Source: Pediococcus inopinatus (GTDB lineage: Bacteria > Bacillota > Bacilli > Lactobacillales > Lactobacillaceae). Taken from it: a stretch of DNA of 64,000 bases. Location of the stretch: assembly GCF_002982135.1 (NCBI RefSeq), contig NZ_CP019981.1, positions 1,178,001 through 1,242,000 on the forward strand, given 5' to 3'. A program made the translations under genes and the position numbers. The notes beneath the pieces were generated by a model. It saw only the letters and a list, made by a program, of their open reading frames with translations, was not told the DNA's origin and searched no databases. Position 1 is the first letter of the stretch, and every line of letters starts with the position of its first letter. This document shows positions 56,395 through 64,000 of the stretch, piece after piece.

Positions 56395-57273
56395 TTAATC
56401 CTTAATATTTAAGGTGATTGTTTTTGTTTGGGTAGTATCATTTTGAGGATTAAAGTTGAAACTCTTGCCATTCACTTTAACGGTGGTTTGTGGCGCGTTT
56501 CCTAGGCTAATCGAAACCTTAGAAATACCCTTAGCAATCTTCACAGTGTGTGAAGTCCCTGTTGGTAAAGTAGCAGCCCAACTCTGTGTGCCATCACTTG
56601 AAACCGAGACCCACGCATTACTTGTTCCCGCCGTAATGCTCAAACTTGATCCATCAGAAGGGGCATTTTTTAAATCATATTCTGTTGTTGAAGTCCCAAC
56701 CTGAGTGATTTTTTGAGCTTTTTCTTTAGATGACGAATTGGAAGATTCACTAGAACTTGATTCTTTCTTTTTTGAACTGCTTGCATCATTTGTAACACTC
56801 ACCTTGCTACTTGTGAGATGTGGTTGAGCTGTATTTCCTGAATGGCTCATCCCCCAGATAGTTCCTAAAACTAAAACCACAATGACAATAACTACTACAG
56901 TCGGCACATAGGCTGCGTACTTTCCGTACCGTCTGGAAAACTCGCTTTCTTTTACAACTTGTTTGTGTTGGGTTGTCCTAGAAGGCAAAGGTCCAATAGG
57001 CGTTGGGTTTCTTCGCTGGCCATCACCAGTAGTTTCTTGTAGCTCGCCAGCCAGCAATTGGTGGGAATCAAGCCCAACCACATTTGCATATTGGCTAACA
57101 AACGATTGCACGTAATAATCTCCTGGCAGATCATTCATTTGACCGGCCTCAATGGCCATCAAGTAACGCTTTTGAATCTTGGTTTTCTCTTGAATATAAT
57201 CAATTGTTAAGCCTTGATCCATTCTTGCGTCCTGAAGCCTTTTTCCGATCTCTTTATTTTGTTTCTCACTCAT
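56395..57273 (-). CDS. RodZ-like membrane helix-turn-helix protein (YmfM)
   Basis: A 292-residue protein. A cytoplasmic HTH_25 domain (GKRLQDARMDQGLTIDYIQE to LPGDYYVQSFVSQYANVVG) is followed by one transmembrane helix (~residues 127-150), a Ser/Lys-rich linker and an extracellular beta-type DUF4115 domain. RodZ links MreB to the wall machinery; in Bacillus YmfM is its homologue. It lies between ymfI and pgsA as usual. ATG at 57273; a GTG one codon earlier is possible. Confidence 0.88.
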   Translation of the reverse strand: MSEKQNKEIGKRLQDARMDQGLTIDYIQEKTKIQKRYLMAIEAGQMNDLPGDYYVQSFVSQYANVVGLDSHQLLAGELQETTGDGQRRNPTPIGPLPSRTTQHKQVVKESEFSRRYGKYAAYVPTVVVIVIVVLVLGTIWGMSHSGNTAQPHLTSSKVSVTNDASSSKKKESSSSESSNSSSKEKAQKITQVGTSTTEYDLKNAPSDGSSLSITAGTSNAWVSVSSDGTQSWAATLPTGTSHTVKIAKGISKVSISLGNAPQTTVKVNGKSFNFNPQNDTTQTKTITLNIKD

Positions 57274-57342
57274 CACTTTTCACCCACTATTAAATTAGTC
57301 CGCTACTAGTATAGCATATCCAAATCCACTAAAATTTTGTTC

Positions 57343-58068
57343 TTACTTTAACCAGCCACCATCTACATAAATGGTTTGACCCGTCATGTAACCAGCATCT
57401 TGATTTGTTAATTGAACAATCCAAAATGCAATATCAGCTGGTGTGGCGAATTTTCCAGTTGGTATATCATCCGTAATTGCTTGGCGTTCATTCTTCGCTA
57501 AAAATTGATTCATATGCGTGTCCACCGCTCCAGGTGCTACCACATTTACTGTAATACCAAGAGAAGCCACCTCTTTCGCATAAGCGTTGGCAAAAGCAGT
57601 TTGTGCACCTTTAACCATACTATAACTAACTTCCATCGCACTCCCTACAGCTCCATAAACAGAACCAACAAATATGATTCTCCCATGGGTCGATTTAGCC
57701 AGTTTTTCTTGTAACGCTTTGATGATTTCGATTGGTACAGCAACTTGCATACTCCATAAATGTTGAATTTCTTCCTTGGTTGTTTGGACTAATAGTTTGT
57801 AAGTCGTGGTCCCTTGCGCAAAAATAATTGTATCCAACTCAAAGATGTTTTCCAAAAATTTGTCCAGATTTGTAGCCGTACTCATATCAAAAGAAAAACT
57901 TAAAAAATCTTGTTTTGGATACTTGGCGTGTAACTTTGTAATCAATTCGGTAATTTTTTCGTTTTGCTGATTATAGTGTAAATATAACGACCACCCTTGA
58001 GCAGCCAACTGTTTTGCAGTCTCAATACCAATATCGCCAGAAGCTCCTACAATTAAAGCATGTTTCAT
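57343..58068 (-). CDS. ymfI: YmfI, SDR-family reductase linked to EF-P modification
   Basis: A 241-residue short-chain dehydrogenase. The cofactor loop is VGASGDIGIETAKQL at the N-terminus. The active-site Ser is in FVGSVYGAVG, and Tyr/Lys in VSYSMVKGA near residue 154. In Bacillus YmfI takes part in 5-aminopentanol modification of elongation factor P. Its start overlaps the ymfH stop as ATGA. Confidence 0.88.
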   Translation of the reverse strand: MKHALIVGASGDIGIETAKQLAAQGWSLYLHYNQQNEKITELITKLHAKYPKQDFLSFSFDMSTATNLDKFLENIFELDTIIFAQGTTTYKLLVQTTKEEIQHLWSMQVAVPIEIIKALQEKLAKSTHGRIIFVGSVYGAVGSAMEVSYSMVKGAQTAFANAYAKEVASLGITVNVVAPGAVDTHMNQFLAKNERQAITDDIPTGKFATPADIAFWIVQLTNQDAGYMTGQTIYVDGGWLK

Positions 58069-59369
58069 GGTTTCACTCCCATTGGCATAATTTGGAAGGT
58101 ACTCAATCCTTTTGCATTAAACAGATCTTTGGCGACTTGTTCTAGATCTGTCAATGTGATCTGCTCGTAAATGGTTTCTTGATCAAACACAGTCGCCTGA
58201 TCAAACAATTGTCCTTCATATCCATTTGCGATTGCTTCAACTGAGTCCATACGTGCCACTAAACGTCCCATCATTTCCTTTTTTGCAAGTTCAAACTGAT
58301 CCGTTAATGTTGGCAATATTTGTTGTGCGTTCGTCAAAATGTTTTCAATCTGGTCATTAAATTGATCTGGATGGTCGGTATCACCACTAAAGCTAACATA
58401 GTGAAATGACCGGGCAAGATCAAATTCATATGAAAAAGTATCATCAATGACGCCTGAATCATATAACTTTAAATATTGTTGAGAAGATTCGCCAAATAAT
58501 AAGTAAAGTAATAAATTTACCTTCAATTTATATGCTAATCCAGCTCGTCCTGCAGGGACTGGATCCAAACCTTTAAGACCCACAATACTTTTTGGGCGAT
58601 TAACAGCCATTTGGACTTCTGCATGCTTAATAATGTCCTTACCATTTGGATCCTCCAACGGAAGCTTGGCATTAGGCGTTTTAAACTGTGGGAAAGTTTT
58701 CGTGTTTTGATTTTGAATAACCCAGTTAAGTGTCTCTTGAGGATCAATATTGCCGACGATAAATAAATCCATGTTTGCTGGATGATAAAACGTTTTGTAC
58801 GCCAGATACAGATCTTCAGTCGTGATTTTAGCAATTGAATCTACAGTTCCAGCAATATCAATATGAACCGGATGCTTAGGATAAAGGTTATTTAATATCC
58901 CCATGTATAATTTCCAATCCGGATCATCATCATACATTTGAATTTCTTGTCCAATAATTCCCTTTTCTTTTTCAACAGACTTGTCTGTAAAGTATGGTTC
59001 TTGCACAAAGTTAAGCAAAATTTCTAAATTTTCCTTGATGTTTTGTGTTGCAGAAAATAAATAACTAGTTCTTGTAAAACTTGTGAATGCATTTGAATCC
59101 GCACCATATTTTCCAAACAGGTCAAAAGCATCGTATCCTTTTTTATCAAACATTTTGTGTTCCAAAAAATGGGCAATCCCATCAGGCTGCGTGACATACT
59201 CAGTTTTACCCTGGGGAATGAAGGTTCGATCAATTGAGCCAAAATTGGTGGTAAAAACAGCATAAGTTTTATGAAATCCTTTTTTAGGTAAGAGGTTAAC
59301 TGTTAACCCATTGCTTAGAGTTTCTGTGTAAAGATTTTCGCCAAATTGCTTATATGTTTGTTTACGCAT
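58065..59369 (-). CDS. ymfH: YmfH, M16 peptidase-like protein
   Basis: A 434-residue pitrilysin-family protein with the inverted zinc motif in IAHFLEHKMFD near residue 65 (HxxEH) and a downstream Glu in QEIQMYDDDP. YmfF and YmfH form a pair needed for EF-P 5-aminopentanol modification in Bacillus. Start overlaps the ymfF stop by 8 bases. Confidence 0.9.
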   Translation of the reverse strand: MRKQTYKQFGENLYTETLSNGLTVNLLPKKGFHKTYAVFTTNFGSIDRTFIPQGKTEYVTQPDGIAHFLEHKMFDKKGYDAFDLFGKYGADSNAFTSFTRTSYLFSATQNIKENLEILLNFVQEPYFTDKSVEKEKGIIGQEIQMYDDDPDWKLYMGILNNLYPKHPVHIDIAGTVDSIAKITTEDLYLAYKTFYHPANMDLFIVGNIDPQETLNWVIQNQNTKTFPQFKTPNAKLPLEDPNGKDIIKHAEVQMAVNRPKSIVGLKGLDPVPAGRAGLAYKLKVNLLLYLLFGESSQQYLKLYDSGVIDDTFSYEFDLARSFHYVSFSGDTDHPDQFNDQIENILTNAQQILPTLTDQFELAKKEMMGRLVARMDSVEAIANGYEGQLFDQATVFDQETIYEQITLTDLEQVAKDLFNAKGLSTFQIMPMGVKP

Positions 59370-60633
59370 GTATTTTTACCCCCGAACTCAAGAAATAAAC
59401 GGCCTGTAAACTAACTTGCTTAGCAACTTTCATAATCGCTTCCCGTGACACTTTTTGGATTTGTTCTTCCCAGTCCTCAGCAGAAACTTGACTACCGACC
59501 AGATCGTTGGTAAGTTCTCGACTCGCATAAACACGTTCTAAATCCAACGAAGAAACGTAATTTGAAACTAAACCTTTTTTAATTTGTCCAAGTTGTTCAT
59601 CGCTAAACTCACCATTTTGCATGTCGGTTAATTGTTCAGCAATAATCGTCAGAACCTGTTCTTTGTCTTTGGCATTAATTCCTGCTTGCACCACCATTAA
59701 GCCATTAAATACATCCACACTACTATTTGCATAATATGCCAAACTAGCTTTTTCACGGACATTCATAAATAGTTTTGATAACGGGGAGCCACCAAACAAC
59801 GCATTAAAAACGATTCCAGCGTAATAATTTTTATTTCGAAAATCGGTTGGAAATTGATACGCTAAATCTAATTTTGCTTGAACAACGTTTTGATTTTCAC
59901 TCCGCGTTTGAAAAGTTCTCATAGGTTGTTTAATCGTTGTTAACCCAACCAAATTAGATGTTCGCTCTGCTAATGGCCATTGACGAATTTGATCGGCAAC
60001 TTGCTCGGCATTCACATTTCCGACTACATATATTTCAACCCGATCTTGTGCTAAGACTGATTGATAATAGTCATATAATTCATGATTTTCTATTTTTGCT
60101 AGGCTTTCAACATCGCCAAAAGCAGGCACCCGTTGAACTTCATCCTCATTAAAAACTAATTTTTGTAACTGAAGTGCAGCGTATGACTGTTTATCATCTC
60201 GAAGCGCTTTAATATACGCGATTAAATTAGCTTGCTGTCTTTGAAAAGTTTGATCATGAAAGTTACCAGCTTTTGCCAATGGATTAAAAATCATCTCCTG
60301 CAAAAATTGAATTCCTTCTGATAGCAGGTCTTCCGATGAATTCAAAAAATGATCATTTGGCAGCGATAATGAAAAAGTAAGATCATGAATATTTTGTTTT
60401 CGCATCACGGTTGTTCCAAACCCAGCCCCATAAAGCTTTGATAATGCTTGGGATACTAAGATCTGTGTCACATATTTCTTGGAACTAGTCTCTAAAATAT
60501 TGGCTAATAATGAACGATAACTAGTTTGCTGTTTTGTTGCATTTTCTAAAAAATGAACCGATATTTGGGTATTCTTGAATTGAGATACCGGAATAACCGT
60601 TAACGCAATTCCTTGTTTGATTTGTATTCGCAC
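59362..60633 (-). CDS. ymfF: YmfF, inactive-type M16 peptidase-like protein
   Basis: A 423-residue M16-like protein without the HxxEH zinc motif, consistent with the non-catalytic partner of YmfH. The Arg/Tyr region (NVREKASLAYYANSSVDVFNG near residue 290) typical of the partner subunit is present. First of the ymfF-ymfH-ymfI-rodZ-pgsA run. Confidence 0.9.
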   Translation of the reverse strand: MRIQIKQGIALTVIPVSQFKNTQISVHFLENATKQQTSYRSLLANILETSSKKYVTQILVSQALSKLYGAGFGTTVMRKQNIHDLTFSLSLPNDHFLNSSEDLLSEGIQFLQEMIFNPLAKAGNFHDQTFQRQQANLIAYIKALRDDKQSYAALQLQKLVFNEDEVQRVPAFGDVESLAKIENHELYDYYQSVLAQDRVEIYVVGNVNAEQVADQIRQWPLAERTSNLVGLTTIKQPMRTFQTRSENQNVVQAKLDLAYQFPTDFRNKNYYAGIVFNALFGGSPLSKLFMNVREKASLAYYANSSVDVFNGLMVVQAGINAKDKEQVLTIIAEQLTDMQNGEFSDEQLGQIKKGLVSNYVSSLDLERVYASRELTNDLVGSQVSAEDWEEQIQKVSREAIMKVAKQVSLQAVYFLSSGVKIHA

Positions 60634-60723
60634 TAAATTACCTCATTTAAAAATTATTTACTATCTTTTATTATACGCGATTTTCAATGACTATGAATCC
60701 CTAAAAAACATTTTAAATAAAAC

Positions 60724-60773
60724 AAAAATATTGATCTAGATTAGCTTTTTTATTACTAATCCAAATCAATATT
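60724..60773 (-). terminator. Terminator of the amino-acid ABC transporter operon
   Basis: AATATTGATTTGGATTAG and CTAATCTAGATCAATATT on the minus strand pair with two mismatches around an A-rich loop and are followed by T5. Confidence 0.8.
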
Positions 60774-60786
60774 TTTTGAACTCTAT

Positions 60787-61638
60787 TTAACTTTTTGGCT
60801 GTTTTTCAACTGGAGCAGTATTACCAAACCATTTTTCGTTAATTTTTTTCAAAGTTCCATTTTTATACAGCACATACAATCCATGATTAATTTTCTTCCG
60901 TAAGGTAACATCCCCTTTGCGAATACCCACCGCAAATTGTTCCTTTGGAAAATCACCTTGAATTTCTCGATAACTATTTGGATTACTCTCTTTCTTGATA
61001 TAATAACCCGCATAAACATCATCAATCAGTAATCCTTGAATTCGGTTCGCTCCTAAATCAATAAACGCATCGTTAAACGAGTCATATAAAATGGGCGTTT
61101 TGTTTTTAATCTTATTTTTAAGCAACTGGGGTTCTTTTTCTACGTCCTCTGCACCTGAAGAACCACTTTGAACCCCTAAGATCTTCCCAGTCATTTTTTG
61201 AAAACTCGTAATATTTTGATTGCGTTTGCTGACTAGGACTTGTTGATTAGCTAAATACGTGTGACTAAAGCTAACAACTTTGGCGCGTGCTGGGGTGACT
61301 GTGAACCCATTCCAAATCAAATCAATTGTTCGATTGCGTAACTCAGTCGTGTTCATAGACCAATCAATACTTTGAAAATCCACTTTGATTCCGTATAGCT
61401 TAAATACTGCTTTAGCTAGATCAATATCATAGCCCGTTAACTTACCATTCTTTTCACGGAAGCCCATTGGTACAAAGCTGTCATCCAGCCCGACAACAAC
61501 TTTCCCACGTTTTTTAATTGTTTGCCAATAATCAGTAGTATTTGCGCGTTTTGTTGCATTTTCACAGCCGCTCAAACTAGGAAGTAAAACCAGGCAAACT
61601 GCCATCATGAGAAAAACTAATCTTAACTTTTTTTTCAT
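60787..61638 (-). CDS. Amino-acid ABC transporter substrate-binding lipoprotein
   Basis: A 283-residue SBP family 3 protein. The lipoprotein signal has the lipobox LSGC at Cys25. The family signature GFREKNGKLTGYDIDLAKAV is near residue 58, then LIWNGFTVTPAR and LGVQSGSSG near 157. It delivers a polar amino acid to the permease. The T-box specifier upstream suggests histidine. It is last of three genes: permease, ATPase, binding protein. Confidence 0.9.
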   Translation of the reverse strand: MKKKLRLVFLMMAVCLVLLPSLSGCENATKRANTTDYWQTIKKRGKVVVGLDDSFVPMGFREKNGKLTGYDIDLAKAVFKLYGIKVDFQSIDWSMNTTELRNRTIDLIWNGFTVTPARAKVVSFSHTYLANQQVLVSKRNQNITSFQKMTGKILGVQSGSSGAEDVEKEPQLLKNKIKNKTPILYDSFNDAFIDLGANRIQGLLIDDVYAGYYIKKESNPNSYREIQGDFPKEQFAVGIRKGDVTLRKKINHGLYVLYKNGTLKKINEKWFGNTAPVEKQPKS

Positions 61639-61658
61639 GTTATTAACCTTCCGTTTCC

Positions 61659-62294
61659 TTATTTGATAGGTGATACGTGTAACTGCTTATCAGCAACTTC
61701 ATTAGCAAAATCCATATCATGGGTAACCACAATCTGGGTCATGCCATCCCGTTTTAAGCCTTTAATAATTTCACTAACTTCACCACGTAATTCAGGATCC
61801 AACGCGGAGGTAGGCTCGTCATAGCAAAGGATTTGAGGGTGCATCGCTAAAGCTCTCGCAATTGCTACCCGCTGCTTTTGACCACCAGACAATTGATAAG
61901 GATAAAGATTTTCCTTACTATCTAGTTGCAACCTCGCAAGACTAGCTTCAGCTTCTTTTTTTGCAGTTACCACGTTTTTTTTCAAAACCATTTGCGGCGC
62001 CAATGTTACATTATCCATAACCGTTAGATTAGGGAATAATTGAAAATCCTGAAAAACGACGCCGATCACACTCTCATTCCCGCTATTTTCATAAGGATCA
62101 AACTTTTGGTCATTGATATAAAAACTCCCACTATCGATCTTTTCTAGTCCACTTATACAACGGAGCAAAGTTGTTTTACCAGCTCCAGAAGGCCCTACGA
62201 TGGTTAGGATTTCACTATCTGGAACTTCAAAAGATAGCTTATCAATAATAACTCGTCCATTAAATGTTTTGGTTAAATCATTAATTTTCAACAT
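61659..62294 (-). CDS. Amino-acid ABC transporter ATP-binding protein
   Basis: A 211-residue ABC ATPase of the polar amino-acid class. Walker A is IVGPSGAGKTTLLR near residue 32, Q-loop VVFQDFQLFPN, signature LSGGQKQRVAIARAL near 131, Walker B ILCYDEPTSALDP and H-loop VVTHDM. The ATG at 62294 follows GGAGG; a longer frame overlaps the permease gene and is not used. Confidence 0.94.
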   Translation of the reverse strand: MLKINDLTKTFNGRVIIDKLSFEVPDSEILTIVGPSGAGKTTLLRCISGLEKIDSGSFYINDQKFDPYENSGNESVIGVVFQDFQLFPNLTVMDNVTLAPQMVLKKNVVTAKKEAEASLARLQLDSKENLYPYQLSGGQKQRVAIARALAMHPQILCYDEPTSALDPELRGEVSEIIKGLKRDGMTQIVVTHDMDFANEVADKQLHVSPIK

Positions 62295-62305
62295 ATTTAA
62301 ACCTC

Positions 62306-62956
62306 CTAGCGCCAATAAGCATAGTGTTTTTCGACTCGTCGTAAGATATAAGTACAAACGGCTGTTAACAGTAGATAAATAATTCCAACCAACAGGAGTG
62401 GAACTAAGGTTACATCTCGAGATGAAGCGACATTTCCGGCTCGCAATAGATCCCCAATACCAATGACGTAGACTAATGAAGAATCCTTAACCAAATTAAT
62501 AACTTCGTTTCCGATAGATGGTAAGACAATCTTGGCTACTTGAGGAATAACAATTTTCCGAATCGTTTGCCAATAAGATAATCGTAATACCTTTGCTGCC
62601 TCGTATTGCCCTCGATCAACCGACTGAAGACCACCACGAAAGATTTCTGCAAAATAGGCTGAATAGTTAAGAATAAAAGCAAATAGCGCTGCATCATATC
62701 TTTGAAAAACAATCCCCACGATTGGTAATCCATAAAAAACAAAAATTAACTGCAATAATAAAGGGGTCCCTCGCATCAACCAAACGTAAAAGTTCAAAAT
62801 ATATCTTATCGGTCGAATTTTGGAAACTAGCCCTAATCCAAAAATCATTCCGATTGGTAATGCTCCGATTAAAGTCCAACAAAAGATCTTCAATGTCATG
62901 GTAGTCCCTGATAATAAGGATGGTAATATTTGTGATATATAATTTAACGAAAACAT
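62306..62956 (-). CDS. Amino-acid ABC transporter permease
   Basis: A 216-residue HisM/GlnP-type permease with about five membrane helices and the EAA loop YEAAKVLRLSYWQTIRKIVI near residue 136. The segment SAYFAEIFRGG preceding it is typical of polar amino-acid permeases. The ATG at 62956 has GGAGGGG upstream. It is the first gene after the tandem T-box leader. Confidence 0.93.
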   Translation of the reverse strand: MFSLNYISQILPSLLSGTTMTLKIFCWTLIGALPIGMIFGLGLVSKIRPIRYILNFYVWLMRGTPLLLQLIFVFYGLPIVGIVFQRYDAALFAFILNYSAYFAEIFRGGLQSVDRGQYEAAKVLRLSYWQTIRKIVIPQVAKIVLPSIGNEVINLVKDSSLVYVIGIGDLLRAGNVASSRDVTLVPLLLVGIIYLLLTAVCTYILRRVEKHYAYWR

Positions 62957-62976
62957 GCTTATCCCCTCCAATTTTA

Positions 62977-63088
62977 TGTATAAAAAAAGCCTCTTGAACT
63001 ATAAATAATAATTCAAGAGGACGAGTTAGCGCGGTTCCACCCCTGTTTGTAATTGCTTCACAACAATTACCTCAGTAAGTTGAACCTA
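62977..63088 (-). promoter_or_regulatory. Second T-box module (stem III, antiterminator and terminator only)
   Basis: This unit has a stem III hairpin (GTAATTG/CAATTAC), T-box AGGGGTGGAACCGCGC (63029-63044) and a perfect 9-bp terminator CCTCTTGAA/TTCAAGAGG followed by T7. It has no stem I or specifier of its own. It repeats the layout and much of the sequence of the unit directly upstream. Confidence 0.85.
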
Positions 63089-63310
63089 CAAAAAAATCCC
63101 CTCAGGTATAAAATACCCAAGAGGACGCATCAACGTGGTTCCACCTCATGTTTCTGATAATTTCACAATTACCAGCTCAACAAGTTATAAGTTCAACTTT
63201 AGGAGATAACGATCACCCGTGCCTTCCTAATTAACTCAGAAGACAAACTCGCAGATGTGTTTCGAACAAAGTACATGCTTTAATCTCACCACTTAAAGCT
63301 CTCTGAAATG
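63089..63310 (-). promoter_or_regulatory. T-box riboswitch with full stem I, His-type specifier
   Basis: AGAGAG lies at 63299-63304. The S-turn AGTA is closed by the perfect stem GAACAAAG/CTTTGTTC, followed by GAA-A-CAC-A with the CAC specifier at 63257-63259 (histidine). The T-box AGGTGGAACCACG is at about 63134-63146, and the terminator CCTCTTGGGTA/TACCTGAGGGG with T7 at 63089-63125. The bulge TGGA predicts U73 in the tRNA, which is not usual for tRNA-His, so the amino acid is tentative. Confidence 0.82.
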
Positions 63311-63356
63311 ATTCTTTGTTCTACTCTTCCGTTCATTGTTTTTAAATATTGTATTG

Positions 63357-63385
63357 AATATAAGTCTTTTTTTTATTCTCGTCAA
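63357..63385 (-). promoter_or_regulatory. Promoter of the transporter T-box transcript
   Basis: -35 TTGACG (63380-63385) and -10 TATATT (63357-63362) with a 17-base spacer on the minus strand, ahead of the T-box leader. Confidence 0.75.
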
Positions 63386-63399
63386 GGGCTTTTCAAAAT

Positions 63400-64000
63400 T
63401 AATTTTCTAAAATTGTTGTTCGCCAGTGATAATGTCTTAACTAATTGGTCAGCAAAAATGTCTCGCAAATATGTTTCACCTCCGGCAAAATAGTTAATGG
63501 AGGTGGACAACATGAGAAAGGTTGTTTTAACAGTGAAAGAAGACCACAAATATCAAGTAATTCAGCAAGTAGTTAATGAACGAAAGAATCGTTGTCGAGC
63601 TAGTATTGAATTAAATCTATCATTACGACAAATTGATCGATTAATAATCAAATATCGAACTAAGGGTAAATCTAGCTTTGTGCATGGCAATACTGGCAAA
63701 AAGCCACAGAATAAGATCTCAACCAAACAAATCAATCGAATTATTAAGCTGTATGAAACTGATTACCAAGGCTTCAATATTTCCCATTTCTATGAGTTTT
63801 TATTAAGTAGAGAAGGTATTCAAGTTTCTGAATCAACTTTACGACGAATACTTAGAACCCATCGGGTTCTGTCACCCAAAGCTAATCACAATACCAAAAG
63901 ACAAATACGCAAAGAATTAAAGCTCAAGGAACAACGGCAGGCTTTGTCTAAACGTGACGAAAAGACCTTACAAGTTGTTGAACCAGTGGAAGCAATAAAG
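63400..64000 (+). mobile_element. 5' part of an IS1202-type element (partial)
   Basis: It contains the beginning of an IS1202-type transposase that leaves the window. The left end must lie between the transporter promoter (63385) and the ATG at 63512; I could not identify the terminal repeat with certainty, so the start given is approximate. Confidence 0.65.
63512..64000 (+). CDS. IS1202-family transposase (N-terminal part)
   Basis: 163 residues are visible without a stop. The N-terminal helix-turn-helix region (NERKNRCRASIELNLSLRQI) and the segment GKSSFVHGNTGKKPQNKIS are typical of the ISNCY/IS1202 group. A second HTH region (VSESTLRRILRTHRVLSPKA) follows. GGAGGTG precedes the ATG. The catalytic core lies beyond the window. 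Confidence 0.8.
   Translation, partial: MRKVVLTVKEDHKYQVIQQVVNERKNRCRASIELNLSLRQIDRLIIKYRTKGKSSFVHGNTGKKPQNKISTKQINRIIKLYETDYQGFNISHFYEFLLSREGIQVSESTLRRILRTHRVLSPKANHNTKRQIRKELKLKEQRQALSKRDEKTLQVVEPVEAIK

Noticed and set aside
55895..56398. Plus-strand frame of 167 codons opposite pgsA
   Set aside because: Antisense shadow of a membrane protein gene whose motifs are complete on the minus strand; no ribosome site.
63308..63493. Plus-strand frame of 61 codons upstream of the IS1202-type transposase
   Set aside because: Overlaps the transporter promoter and T-box start; no ribosome site and no recognisable protein.

Overview
The window is chromosomal DNA of a low-GC Gram-positive bacterium of the family Lactobacillaceae (former genus Lactobacillus). 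This rests on the gene content and order: comG operon next to yebC, divergent ccpA/pepQ, dltXABCD, mutS2-trxA, ireB-ruvX-DUF1292, ymfF-ymfH-ymfI-rodZ-pgsA then recA-rny, and mutS-mutL-ruvAB-tgt-yajC. T-box leaders, SOS boxes of the Bacillus type and strong AGGAGG-like ribosome sites agree. The species cannot be named from the sequence alone. Nearly all genes lie on the minus strand.

Layout. 1-2.8 kb: end of a membrane protein, then a DUF1461 / HAD phosphatase / YutD cluster and a metallophosphoesterase. 2.9-5.4 kb: CycA-like amino-acid permease and a YtxK-type methyltransferase that seems to start with ATT. 5.45-9.1 kb: complete comGA-GG operon for the DNA-uptake pseudopilus. 9.3-15.5 kb: yebC and two secreted cell-wall-type proteins. 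One of these, an NlpC/P60 hydrolase, is broken into three pieces by an IS30-family and an IS3-family element; the other is a C39-like peptidase with two internal repeats. 15.7-18.6 kb: a methionine T-box followed by a frameshifted cystathionine synthase/lyase gene and metY. 18.7-24.4 kb: ccpA, pepQ with a cre site, YtxH and DUF948 envelope proteins, an MscS channel, rdgB and murI. 24.5-29 kb: dltXABCD for D-alanylation of teichoic acids, including a 49-residue DltX. 29.1-33.4 kb: an IS3 element lying inside the loop of the trxA terminator, trxA and mutS2. 33.6-41.3 kb: DUF1292, ruvX, ireB, alaS with an alanine T-box, a DEAD-box helicase, nrnA and dinB. 41.3-44.8 kb: zwf and an ISL3 element with a perfect 8-bp target duplication that separates yajC from its terminator. 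44.9-55.6 kb: tgt, ruvB, ruvA, mutL, mutS, rny and recA, with SOS boxes before recA and dinB and a weaker one before ruvA. 55.8-60.6 kb: pgsA, rodZ-like, ymfI, ymfH and ymfF. 60.8-63.5 kb: a polar amino-acid ABC transporter under a T-box whose antiterminator/terminator half is duplicated in tandem, followed by the start of an IS1202-type transposase.

The genes are mostly housekeeping: DNA repair and recombination, tRNA charging and modification, cell-envelope charge and peptidoglycan, sulfur amino-acid supply, carbon control and competence. The unusual content is the load of five insertion sequences and their effects on neighbours, the tandem T-box, the candidate non-AUG starts, and a single-base frameshift in a sulfur amino-acid gene. 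I found no CRISPR array, tRNA, rRNA, prophage or recognisable novel defence system.
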